Assembly: GCF_001509475.1 (NCBI RefSeq)
Contig: NZ_LLZG01000001.1
Location: 1-64,000, forward strand
DNA length: 64,000 bases
Source: Streptomyces regalis
GTDB taxonomy: Bacteria; Actinomycetota; Actinomycetes; Streptomycetales; Streptomycetaceae
Direction: 5' to 3'
A program made the position numbers and the translations under genes. Below the pieces are notes generated by a model. The model was not told the DNA's origin. It worked only from the letters and a program-made list of their open reading frames with translations, and ran no database searches. Shown one piece after another: positions 37,153-45,002 of the stretch (position 1 is its first letter; each line of letters starts with the position of its first letter).

Positions 37153-37896
37153 ATGAGCACCACACCGGAGCAGCGCGTCGCGATCGTCACCGGCGGCTCG
37201 CGCGGGATCGGCCGCGCGGTCGCCGAGCGGCTTGCGGCGGACGGCCAGACCGTGGCGGTCGTCTACGCCGGCAACAAGACGGAGGCCGACAACACGGTCG
37301 CCGCGATCCGCGAGGCAGGTGGCCGGGCCGCGGCCTACCAGGCCGACGTCGCCGACGAACAGGCGGTGGCGGCGGTCTTCGACAGCGTGATCGCCGAGTT
37401 CGGGGGAGTGGACGTCGTCGTCAACTCCGCGGGCATGATGGCGCTGGCCCCGCTGGCCTCCTTCGACCTCGACGTCCTGGACCGTCTACACCGCACCAAC
37501 ATCCGCGGCACCTTCGTCGTCAACCAGCAGGCAGCCCGCCATGTCCGCCCCGGCGGCGCCATCATCAACATGTCCACGTCCGTCACCAAGCTCGGACTGC
37601 CGACCTACGCCGCCTACGCGGCCAGCAAGGGCGCTGTCGACGCCATCAGCCTCGTCCTGGCGAAGGAACTGCGCGGACGGGACATCACCGTCAACGCGGT
37701 GGCCCCCGGCCCCACCGCCACGGCACTCTTCCTCGACGGCAAGGACGAGGACACCATCGACACCATGGCCAAAATGAACCCGCTCGAGCGGCTCGGCACC
37801 CCCGAGGACATAGCCGAGGTCATCTCCCTCGTCGCCGGCCGCGGCCGGTGGATCAACGGCCAGACCGTCTACGTCAACGGGGGCATGGTCGCCTGA
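37153..37896 (+). CDS. Short-chain dehydrogenase/reductase (classical SDR)
   Basis: 247 aa. NAD(P)-binding 'VTGGSRGIGRAVAERL' at the N-terminus, 'NSAGMMALAP' (NAG-like motif), catalytic Ser in 'NMSTSVTKLG', YxxxK in 'TYAAYAASKGAVDAIS', and the C-terminal 'INGQTVYVNGGMVA'. Probably NADPH-dependent, by the Arg after the glycine motif. Substrate unknown. The ATG at 37153 follows AGGGAG; an in-frame Met at 37108 is less supported. Divergent from its likely repressor TetR. Confidence 0.92.
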   Translation: MSTTPEQRVAIVTGGSRGIGRAVAERLAADGQTVAVVYAGNKTEADNTVAAIREAGGRAAAYQADVADEQAVAAVFDSVIAEFGGVDVVVNSAGMMALAPLASFDLDVLDRLHRTNIRGTFVVNQQAARHVRPGGAIINMSTSVTKLGLPTYAAYAASKGAVDAISLVLAKELRGRDITVNAVAPGPTATALFLDGKDEDTIDTMAKMNPLERLGTPEDIAEVISLVAGRGRWINGQTVYVNGGMVA

Positions 37897-37963
37897 TCAC
37901 CACCCCACCCATGGCCACGCCTGAAGGAACCTGAGCCGAGCGGTCCGGATCAGGCGAGGCGCA

Positions 37964-39043
37964 TCAACGCCGACGGCGGTTGCGGGCGATCAGCCACATC
38001 AGATACGGCGCGCCGACCGCCGCGGTGAGGACGCCCACCGGCAGCTCGACCGGGGAGAACAGGCGGCGGGCCAGCAGATCGGCCACGAGCACGATCGAGG
38101 CCCCCGTAAGGGCGGAGGACAGCAGGGGAATCTGGGCGGTGCGGGTCAGACGGTGGGCGATCTGCGGAGCGAGCAGCGCCACGAAGTCGACAGGGCCGGC
38201 CGCGCCGGTCGCCACGGACGCCAGGACCACGCCGAGCCCGGTGAGACCCAGCCGGACCGGACCGAGCCGTACGCCCAGCGCCGTCGCCGTGCTGTCGTCC
38301 AGGCACACCATGCGCTGAGCGTGCGCCGCCCACAGCAGCGCCGGGACCAGGACCGCAACGACCAGCGCGAGCGGCGCGGCCTGGTCGTAGCCGCGGCCGT
38401 TGAGCGAACCGGTGAGCCACACCTTGGCCTGCTGGGCGACCAGATAGTCGCCCTTGGTGAGGAACAGCCGGGTCAGCGAACCGAGCGCGATCGACACACC
38501 GATACCGACGAGAACGAAGCGTGTGGCGTGCAGGCCGCCCCGCCAGGCGAAGACATAGACGAACACGGCGGCCGAGAGCCCGCCCGCGACCGAGACGTAC
38601 GGCAGGACGGAGTACGACGTGATCCCGAAGGTCATCGCGGTCACCGTGGCCGCGCCCGCGCCGTGCGTGACGCCGATGACGTCCGGACTGGCGAGGGAGT
38701 TGCGGGCCACGGTCTGGATCAGCGCGCCGGAAACACCGAAGGCGGCACCGACGAGGAGCCCCGTCACCAGTCGGGGCAACCGGAGCGTGCCGACGACGAG
38801 TTCGTCGGGGCTCGGCTGTCCCAGCAGCACCCGTACGACCTCCGTCGGGGAGACATACGACTCGCCCACGCACAGGGACGCCACCACCGTCACCGCGAGC
38901 ACGACGGCCAGCAGGACCGCGACGGCACAGGCCCGTCGGTGCAACAGGAAGCTGACGTCCCCCGCGCGGGCGACGGTGTACCCGGAAGGGCGGAGGCGAC
39001 GCGGGGCCGGGGTGGGGGCGGTTCGCTCCAGGGGCTGGGTCAC
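37964..39043 (-). CDS. Iron-siderophore ABC transporter permease (FecCD/FepG-like)
   Basis: 359 aa from a GTG overlapping the preceding permease's stop (GTGA). Nine or ten membrane helices of the BtuC/FecCD fold; 'RLPRLVTGLLVGAAFGVSGA' and 'NSLASPDVIGVTHGAGAATV' are family signatures, and 'PVDFVALLAPQIAHRL' is the loop that contacts the ATPase. It forms the membrane channel with the adjacent FecCD protein. The operon lacks an ATPase gene, so a shared one elsewhere must serve it. Confidence 0.93.
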   Translation of the reverse strand: MTQPLERTAPTPAPRRLRPSGYTVARAGDVSFLLHRRACAVAVLLAVVLAVTVVASLCVGESYVSPTEVVRVLLGQPSPDELVVGTLRLPRLVTGLLVGAAFGVSGALIQTVARNSLASPDVIGVTHGAGAATVTAMTFGITSYSVLPYVSVAGGLSAAVFVYVFAWRGGLHATRFVLVGIGVSIALGSLTRLFLTKGDYLVAQQAKVWLTGSLNGRGYDQAAPLALVVAVLVPALLWAAHAQRMVCLDDSTATALGVRLGPVRLGLTGLGVVLASVATGAAGPVDFVALLAPQIAHRLTRTAQIPLLSSALTGASIVLVADLLARRLFSPVELPVGVLTAAVGAPYLMWLIARNRRRR

Positions 39044-40044
39044 GCCGGCACCGTCGCCTTTCTCCGTACCAGCGCGACCAGGAACGGCACGCCGAGCAAC
39101 GCGGTCATCACGGCCACCGGCACTTCCGACGGCGCGAAGACGACACGGCCGAGCACGTCCGACACCAGGATCACTGCGGGGCCGAGCAGGGCGGACAGGG
39201 CCAGGACCCACCGGTGGTCGGCACCGACCAGCGCCCGTGCGATGTGCGGGACGGCGAGCCCGGTGAACGCGATCGGACCGGCGACCGCGACGGCGACCCC
39301 GGTGAGCACGGTCGCGGCGAGCGCGCCCAAGCCTCTGAGCAGCGCGACCGGGTGACCGAGCCCCCTGGCCACGTCGTCGCCGAGAGCGAGAGCGTCCAGA
39401 CCCCGCGCCAGGACGGCGACCAGCAGCAGCCCCACGAGCAGGAACGGCCAGGTCTGCGCCGCGACTTCGCCGTCCCGGCCGCCGATCGAACCGACGTCCC
39501 AGAAGCGGAACTCGTCGAGGGCGCGGGCGTCGGTCGTGACGATGGCGGAGACGACGGAGGCGATGAAGGCGTTCATCGCGGCCCCGGCCAGCGCCAGTTT
39601 GACCGGGGAGGCGCCGCCGCGCCCGCTGCCTGCCACGGCGTACGCGACCACCGCGGCGAGTCCCGCACCGGCGAACGCGAACCAGACGTAGCCGGCGGGA
39701 GTGTGCACCCCGGCAAACGCGATCGCGCAGACGACGCCCAGCGCGGCGCCCTGGCTCACGCCGAGGATGCCTGGCTCGGCGATCGGGTTGCGGGTGATGC
39801 CCTGCATGACCACCCCGGCCACCGCGAGGGCGAGCCCGACCATCACGCCGATGACCGTGCGGGGAACCCGCAGCGCGCGCACGACCTGCGCGTTGTCGCC
39901 GGTGCCGCCGTGCAGCAGGGCGTCGAACACCTGGGCCGGGGGGATCTGCCGGCTGCCGAGGGCGAGACTGAGCAGCACGGCGAGGAACAGCAAGAGGGTG
40001 CCGACGACCGTCCAGCCGATGCGCCGCCGGGTGGCATGGGACAT
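39040..40044 (-). CDS. Iron-siderophore ABC transporter permease (FecCD/FepD-like)
   Basis: 334 aa, BtuC/FecCD fold with 'RVPRTVIGVMVGLALAVAGV' and 'NPIAEPGILGVSQGAALGVV', and the ATPase-contact loop 'GPIAFTGLAVPHIARAL'. Start at 40044 after GAGGAA; homology begins right away. Located 44 bp after the binding-protein gene and overlapping the next permease, so all three are cotranscribed from the iron-boxed promoter. Confidence 0.94.
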   Translation of the reverse strand: MSHATRRRIGWTVVGTLLLFLAVLLSLALGSRQIPPAQVFDALLHGGTGDNAQVVRALRVPRTVIGVMVGLALAVAGVVMQGITRNPIAEPGILGVSQGAALGVVCAIAFAGVHTPAGYVWFAFAGAGLAAVVAYAVAGSGRGGASPVKLALAGAAMNAFIASVVSAIVTTDARALDEFRFWDVGSIGGRDGEVAAQTWPFLLVGLLLVAVLARGLDALALGDDVARGLGHPVALLRGLGALAATVLTGVAVAVAGPIAFTGLAVPHIARALVGADHRWVLALSALLGPAVILVSDVLGRVVFAPSEVPVAVMTALLGVPFLVALVRRKATVPA

Positions 40045-40088
40045 GCGTTTCCTCTTGCTGTTCCTCTTGTTGCTGTTGCCGATCGACC

Positions 40089-41129
40089 CTACTTGGTCAG
40101 GTACTTCTCCAGGTCCGCGAGGACCTCGTTGGCTGCGGTGACGCCCAGGCCCAGATACCAGGTCTCGTCCGGCACGTCGTACGCGTGGCCCTCCTTGACC
40201 GCCTTCAGGTTCTTCCACAGCGGGTTGCTCTGGGCGCGAGACTTGTCGGTGGCCTTCGCGTCGCCGTACACGCCGGTGAAGATGTAGTCACCGTCGGCCT
40301 GGTCGATGTTCTCGGCGCTGACCTCGGCGGCCAGGTCCTCGATGTCCTGGTTCTTCGGGCGCGGGATGCCGGCGTCCTTGAGGATGGTGCCGATGAACGA
40401 GGCGTTGGCGTAGAGGCGGATGACGCCGTCGGGCAGGTAACGCACCATCGACACGGTCGGCTTGTCCGCGCCGAGCTTGGCGTCGAGCTCCTCGACCTTC
40501 TTGTCGTACGCCGCGAGCTGCGCCTTGGCCGCAGCGGTCTTGTCCAGGGCCGCGGCGTTCAGGAGGTAGTTCTCCTTCCAGGTGAAGCCGGGGCGCAGGG
40601 AGAAGACGGTGGGCGCGATCTTCGACAGCTCGTCGTACTTGTCCGCGGCGCGCAGCTGGCTGCCGAGGATCAGGTCCGGCTTGAGACCGGCGATCGCCTC
40701 CAGGTTGAGGTTGTTGATGGTGCCGACGTTCGCCGGGGTGCCCGCGTCCTTCTTCAAGTAGGAAGGCAGTTCGGGGGAGCCCTCGGTGGGTGCGAGACCG
40801 ACCGGCTTGATACCGAGCGACACGACATTGTCGAGCTCGCCGACGTCCAGGACCACGACACGCTTGGGCTGGGACTCGATGACGGTCTCGCCCATGGCGT
40901 GTTCGACGGTCCGCGGCCACTCGCCCGGCTTGGCGTCGGTGCCCATCTCGGCGGTCTTCTTCGCGGCGTCCGCGAATTCGTCGCCGCCCTGAGCCACGGC
41001 CTTCTTGTCCCCGGCTCCCGCCGCGGGCTTCTTGTCTGCGCTGTCGTTGGAACCGCCGCAGGCCGCGAGGGACAGAGCGGCGGCGACGGCAAGAGCGACG
41101 GCGGCAGTGCCGCGGCGCCGGTGAAGCAT
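40089..41129 (-). CDS. Iron-siderophore ABC transporter substrate-binding lipoprotein (FecB-like)
   Basis: 346 aa. The lipobox 'LSLAACGG' puts the acylated Cys at residue 24; a Lys/Ala-rich linker leads into a class III binding-protein fold ('PKRVVVLDVGELDNVVSLG', 'IAGLKPDLILGSQ', 'PLWKNLKAVKEGHAYDVPD'). It captures ferric siderophore outside the membrane and passes it to the two FecCD permeases encoded downstream. GGGAG precedes the ATG. An iron box 38 bp upstream implies repression in iron-replete cells. Confidence 0.94.
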   Translation of the reverse strand: MLHRRRGTAAVALAVAAALSLAACGGSNDSADKKPAAGAGDKKAVAQGGDEFADAAKKTAEMGTDAKPGEWPRTVEHAMGETVIESQPKRVVVLDVGELDNVVSLGIKPVGLAPTEGSPELPSYLKKDAGTPANVGTINNLNLEAIAGLKPDLILGSQLRAADKYDELSKIAPTVFSLRPGFTWKENYLLNAAALDKTAAAKAQLAAYDKKVEELDAKLGADKPTVSMVRYLPDGVIRLYANASFIGTILKDAGIPRPKNQDIEDLAAEVSAENIDQADGDYIFTGVYGDAKATDKSRAQSNPLWKNLKAVKEGHAYDVPDETWYLGLGVTAANEVLADLEKYLTK

Positions 41130-41166
41130 GGCAAGGCTCCCTATGGGTACACGCTGTTTTCGGCCC

Positions 41167-41185
41167 TTAGGCCAGCCTCACCTTA
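41167..41185. promoter_or_regulatory. DmdR1/IdeR iron box
   Basis: TTAGGCCAGCCTCACCTTA is a 19-bp match to the actinobacterial iron box (TTAGGTTAGGCTCACCTAA type), 38 bp before the siderophore-binding protein start. DmdR1/IdeR-Fe2+ binding here would repress the uptake operon. Confidence 0.8.
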
Positions 41186-41258
41186 TCTGGATCTTTCGTG
41201 CGCCATACACGCGGATCTGTGTGGTTCCTGTCACGGTCCTGTGGCGCCGACGTGCGCT

Positions 41259-41292
41259 TCCTTGACGCCCTGAGCCGACAGGGCGTCAAGGA
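41259..41292 (-). terminator. Hairpin terminator after the mannanase gene
   Basis: TCCTTGACGCCCTG (41259-41272) and its perfect complement at 41279-41292 enclose a 6-nt loop, 20 bp beyond the mannanase stop. Confidence 0.7.
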
Positions 41293-41311
41293 GGTTCAAC
41301 ACGCGGGCGGC

Positions 41312-42943
41312 TCAGGTCAGTGAGCAGGTGGAGCCGTTGAGCGTGAAGGCAGCGGGGTTGGGGTTCGTGCTGCCCTTGGTGGCCGTGAAGCCGAGCGTGA
41401 CCGAGCCCGCCGGGGCGATGGCCGCGGTGTACGAAGCGGAGGTGACGCTCACGTCGGTGCCGCTCTGCGTCGCGGTGCCGCCCCACAGGTTGGAGATGCG
41501 CTGGCTGTCGGGGAAGGCCCAGCGCAGCGTCCAGCCGTTGATCGCCGAGCTGCCGGTGTTGCGGATGACGATCTCGCCCTGGAAGCCGCCGGGCCACTCG
41601 TTCGTCACGTGGTAGGCGACACCGCATGTCGCCGACGTACCGCCGGAGGAGGTCGTGACCGTCACCGTGCCGGAGCGCGGGGAGCGGTTGCCGGCGGCGT
41701 CACGGGCGTAGACGGCGAAGGTGTACGAGGTGGCGGGGGCGAGGCCGGTGAGGGCGGCGGAGGTACCGGCCGTGCTGGTGACGGGGCTTTCGGTGCCGCC
41801 ACTGACACGCACCACGTCATAGCCCGTGACGCCGGTTCCGTCGTTGGCGGCGCCCCAGGCCAGCTTCACCGACGACGAGGTCACCTCCGAGACGGTGGGT
41901 GTCCCGGGCGCGGTCGGGGGAGTGGTGTCGCCCCCGCCCGAGGCGTAGACCGTGGCTTCCTTCGAGGTGGCGGCGATGCCGTTGGCGCCGTTGAAGATGC
42001 GCCGGCCCCAGGAGCTGAGCCGCGTGGGGTCGAAGTCGATCGCCAGGTCGAGGACGGGGTCGGTGTTGCCGCTCCAGGACCAGGCCAGGTAGCCGAGCTG
42101 GAGCTGCTGGGCGGCGGCCATCATGGTGTCCTCGTCCGGGTCGCCGTACTGGTCGGGCGGACCTCCGAACTCGCCGACGAGGAGGGGCAGTTTGGCGCTC
42201 ACGAAGGCGTTGAGGTAGTCCGTGATCTCCTGAGCGGTGTCGTAGACGCTGTACATGTGGATCGAGAAGATCAGGTTGCCGGTGGGGTCGGCGTTGTAGA
42301 CGGTCTGGGCGTTGGCGCGCATGACGCCCTGCCAGTCCTGGCCCCAGTTGGGCGCGTCCACCATGATCGTGTGCGCGAATCCGGCGGTGCGCAGCTTCTT
42401 GACGGCCGCGATCGTGGGATCGGTCCAGCCGGCGGGATCGGTGTTGCCCCAGGGCTCGTTGCCGATGTTGATGATGACGTAGTTCTCCTGGCCGGTGAGC
42501 ACGTCCTTCAGGCCGATCCAGTAGTCGGCCGCGTGATCGAGGGTCCCGGCCGCGGCCTCCTCTCCGTAGCCGGTGGTGTCGTGCACCTCCAGCACACAGA
42601 TGAGCCGGTTGGCCTTGCACTGGGCGATAACGCTCGCCACGTCCTCGGCGCTGTTCTTCGTCCAGCGGTGGCCGTCGGAGAGGACGACGCGGACGGTGTT
42701 GGCACCCAGCGCCTTGACGTCGGCCAGGGACTGCGTTTCGCCCGGGTACCAGGTGTGGGCGTGGTTGACGCCGCGCATCACGAAGTCGTTGCCGTTCGCC
42801 TCCACCAGCCGGCCGTTCTGGATGCGGATGCCGGTGGCCGCCGCCTGGGCGGGCGTGGCGAAGGAGAGCAAGGGGACGAGCAGGCCCAGGAGGGCGGCCA
42901 GGACGGCGGCCAGTCGTGGGGCACTGCGGGTGGGGGATCTCAT
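41312..42943 (-). CDS. manA: Secreted GH5 (subfamily 8-like) beta-mannanase with FN3 and CBM2
   Basis: 543 aa. Signal peptide about 1-34. GH5 barrel about 35-330: 'GIRIQNGRLVEANGNDFVMR' and 'GVNHAHTWYPGETQSL' follow Streptomyces ManA-type endo-1,4-beta-mannanases; acid/base Glu lies in 'NIGNEPWG' and nucleophile Glu in 'LLVGEFGGPP'. A fibronectin-III domain (about 340-430) and a family 2 cellulose-binding module (about 438-543, with 'HVTNEWPGGFQGEIVIRN' and flanking Cys) follow. It cuts mannans embedded in cellulose. Second gene behind a CebR box; only 35 bp after the CE3 gene. Confidence 0.92.
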   Translation of the reverse strand: MRSPTRSAPRLAAVLAALLGLLVPLLSFATPAQAAATGIRIQNGRLVEANGNDFVMRGVNHAHTWYPGETQSLADVKALGANTVRVVLSDGHRWTKNSAEDVASVIAQCKANRLICVLEVHDTTGYGEEAAAGTLDHAADYWIGLKDVLTGQENYVIINIGNEPWGNTDPAGWTDPTIAAVKKLRTAGFAHTIMVDAPNWGQDWQGVMRANAQTVYNADPTGNLIFSIHMYSVYDTAQEITDYLNAFVSAKLPLLVGEFGGPPDQYGDPDEDTMMAAAQQLQLGYLAWSWSGNTDPVLDLAIDFDPTRLSSWGRRIFNGANGIAATSKEATVYASGGGDTTPPTAPGTPTVSEVTSSSVKLAWGAANDGTGVTGYDVVRVSGGTESPVTSTAGTSAALTGLAPATSYTFAVYARDAAGNRSPRSGTVTVTTSSGGTSATCGVAYHVTNEWPGGFQGEIVIRNTGSSAINGWTLRWAFPDSQRISNLWGGTATQSGTDVSVTSASYTAAIAPAGSVTLGFTATKGSTNPNPAAFTLNGSTCSLT

Positions 42944-42978
42944 GGCGGCTCCGAAAGGTGGGATGGGGTGACGGTGCG

Positions 42979-44085
42979 TCAGGATGACGCGGCGCGCGCC
43001 GTGCACGTGACAGTCGCCGACGGAGCGCCGGCCGTTGCCGGGGTGCTGGCGATGAAGCCGAAGGTGGCGCTCGCACCGGGCGGGAGGGCGCCGTTCCAGG
43101 CCGCGTTGGAGACGGTGGCTGTGTCGTCCGACGCTGGGTCGAGGGTGCCGTTCCAGACCTGGGTGAGGCGGGCGCCGGGCGCCGGCACGACCGTCGCGGT
43201 CCAGCCGGAGACGGCCGAGGCGGACGCGTTGGCCACTGTCACTTCGCCCTGGTAGCCGCCCTGCCAGGCGGACACGGCACGGAAGGAGGCGGTGCAGGCG
43301 GACGGGTCACCAGGATCACCCGGGTCGCCGGGATCCCCAGGGCCTGCGTCGAGGAGCGCCGCCAGAGCCGGATACCAGCGGGCGGCGATCTTCTCGTCGC
43401 CGGAGGCGCTGGGGTGCACGCCGTCGTAGGTGTCGGTGGCCGTGTCGAAGCCCGTCCACTGGTCGACCACGGTGACCGGGGAGCGACTGGTGCTCGTCGT
43501 CCGGGCCCACTCGGGGATCCGTGCGTTGAAGTCGACGACGCGTTGCGCGCAGCCCGTGCAACTGCTCGGGTTCATCGGAATGATCTGCGCGACCAGGATC
43601 CTCATGTCCGGGTTGGAGACCCGTATCTGCTCCACCAGCTTGGTGTAGGAGGCGAGGATGCGGTCGGGGGCGATGGCGCTCCACACGTCGTTCGTACCGA
43701 AGTGCATGACAACGATGTCCGGAAGGGTGGCCGCCAGTCGGGCCGGCAGCAGGTTCTGGTCGGCCACGTTGGTGACCAACTCGCCGCCATGGCCCTCGTT
43801 GTCCCCGTCGTACGGCTGTCCGCAGCCCTGCGGGCCGAGGGTGCCGACGAAGTCGATGTCCGTATATCCGGTGCTCTGCAGCCGGTTCCACAGCACCGCC
43901 CGCCAGCAGCCCGGCGAGCCGGTGATGGAGTCGCCCAGCGGCATGATGCGCACGGGCTCCGCCGCCCGAGCGGCCGCGGCCGGCGGTGCGAGGGCCACTG
44001 CGAGGGGCAGGAGCAGGGCGGCCAACAGGCCGAAGAGCGGGAGGAGCGGGAGGAGCCGTAAGCGTGAGTGGCGGGTGTCGCGCAT
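42979..44085 (-). CDS. Secreted SGNH esterase (CE3-type) with CBM2
   Basis: 368 aa. Signal peptide about 1-38. SGNH/GDSL domain about 40-245: nucleophile Ser in 'RIMPLGDSITGSPGCWRAVL', Asn/Asp in 'HFGTNDVW', catalytic pair in 'TYDGVHPSASGDEK'. The close spacing of blocks and 'QPYDGDNEGHGG' match carbohydrate esterase family 3 (acetylxylan esterases). A short Gly-Asp-Pro repeat linker ('GDPGDPGDPGDP') joins a CBM2 (about 262-368). It should remove acetyl groups from hemicellulose. First gene of the operon with manA; a perfect CebR box is 22 bp upstream. GGAAGGGAA precedes the ATG. Confidence 0.9.
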   Translation of the reverse strand: MRDTRHSRLRLLPLLPLFGLLAALLLPLAVALAPPAAAARAAEPVRIMPLGDSITGSPGCWRAVLWNRLQSTGYTDIDFVGTLGPQGCGQPYDGDNEGHGGELVTNVADQNLLPARLAATLPDIVVMHFGTNDVWSAIAPDRILASYTKLVEQIRVSNPDMRILVAQIIPMNPSSCTGCAQRVVDFNARIPEWARTTSTSRSPVTVVDQWTGFDTATDTYDGVHPSASGDEKIAARWYPALAALLDAGPGDPGDPGDPGDPSACTASFRAVSAWQGGYQGEVTVANASASAVSGWTATVVPAPGARLTQVWNGTLDPASDDTATVSNAAWNGALPPGASATFGFIASTPATAGAPSATVTCTARAASS

Positions 44086-44107
44086 GGTGTTCCCTTCCCC
44101 GAGTAGG

Positions 44108-44121
44108 TGGGAGCGCTCCCA
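44108..44121. promoter_or_regulatory. CebR-type operator (perfect 14-bp match)
   Basis: TGGGAGCGCTCCCA is identical to the palindrome bound by CebR, the LacI-family cellobiose/cellotriose-responsive repressor of Streptomyces cellulases. It lies 22 bp upstream of the CE3 esterase start. Confidence 0.85.
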
Positions 44122-44146
44122 TGGGGACATGAAGCCACTGTTGTCA

Positions 44147-44196
44147 TTGACGCGTCAAGAGGTGGGAAGTACGGCTGCGATGCTGTCAGTTGACAG
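44147..44196. promoter_or_regulatory. Two palindromes before the cyclase operon
   Basis: TTGACGCGTCAA (44147-44158) is a perfect 12-bp palindrome; CTGTCA-GT-TGACAG (44183-44196) is a second inverted repeat 24 bp on. Both contain TTGAC or TGAC arms and sit just upstream of the cyclase start (44217), so they are candidate operators of an unidentified regulator. Confidence 0.4.
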
Positions 44197-44216
44197 TGCC
44201 GACCGAGGAGGCGCCC

Positions 44217-45002
44217 ATGCCCGAGCCGTCCGTCCTTGCCGCGCTGGTGTCCGCTCTGCGAGGTGGATCCATCGAAGTCGTCGACCTCACCTCACCCTTG
44301 TCGTCGTCGACCCCCGTGATCCAACTGCCGCCCGAGTTCGGGCAGACCGCCGTCTTCGAGCTGGAGGAGATCAGTAGGTACGACGACCGGGGCCCGGCCT
44401 GGTACTGGAACAACTTCCGCAGCGGCGAACACACCGGCACCCACTTCGACGCCCCGAACCACTGGGTCACCGGCAAGCACCTCGCCGACGTGGCCTCGGT
44501 GCCGGCACGCAGGCTGATCGCACCGGCGGCGGCGCTCGACTTCACCGGCGAGGTTGCCAAGAATCCCGACTTCCTCGTCGAAGTCGATCACATCAAGGCT
44601 TGGGAAGCCGACAACGGCCCCTTGCCCGAAGGCGGTTGGCTGTTGCTGCGCACCGGCTGGGATGCCCGCTCGCATTCCCAGGAGGCCTTCCTGAACGCCG
44701 ACGAGAACGGCCCGCACACCCCCGGTCTGTCGGCGGAGTGTGCCCGCTGGGTCGCCGAGGAGGCGCCGGTGATCGGCCTCGGTGTCGAGACGGTGGGCAC
44801 GGATGCGGGACGTGCGTTCTCGTTCGACCCCGCTTTTCCCTGCCACTCCTTTCTCATGGGCAGCGACAAGTACGGTCTGACCCAGTTGCGGAACCTCGCC
44901 GCGCTGCCGCCGACCGGCTCCGTCGTCATAGCGGGACCGCTTCCCATCGTCACGGGCTCCGGGGCCCCCGCACGAGTCCTCGCCCTGGTGGAGCGCCCAT
45001 GA
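44217..45002 (+). CDS. Cyclase-family (kynurenine formamidase/isatin hydrolase-like) hydrolase
   Basis: 261 aa. The metal-site signature HxGTHxDxPxH is present as 'GEHTGTHFDAPNHW', and 'LLLRTGWDA' with 'GLGVETVGTD' are also conserved in the family. Members hydrolyse amide or lactam bonds (N-formylkynurenine, isatin) using Mn or Zn. The ATG at 44217 follows GAGGAGG. Its stop overlaps the ATG of the ThDP enzyme (ATGA), so both act in one pathway. Substrate unknown. Confidence 0.88.
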   Translation: MPEPSVLAALVSALRGGSIEVVDLTSPLSSSTPVIQLPPEFGQTAVFELEEISRYDDRGPAWYWNNFRSGEHTGTHFDAPNHWVTGKHLADVASVPARRLIAPAAALDFTGEVAKNPDFLVEVDHIKAWEADNGPLPEGGWLLLRTGWDARSHSQEAFLNADENGPHTPGLSAECARWVAEEAPVIGLGVETVGTDAGRAFSFDPAFPCHSFLMGSDKYGLTQLRNLAALPPTGSVVIAGPLPIVTGSGAPARVLALVERP

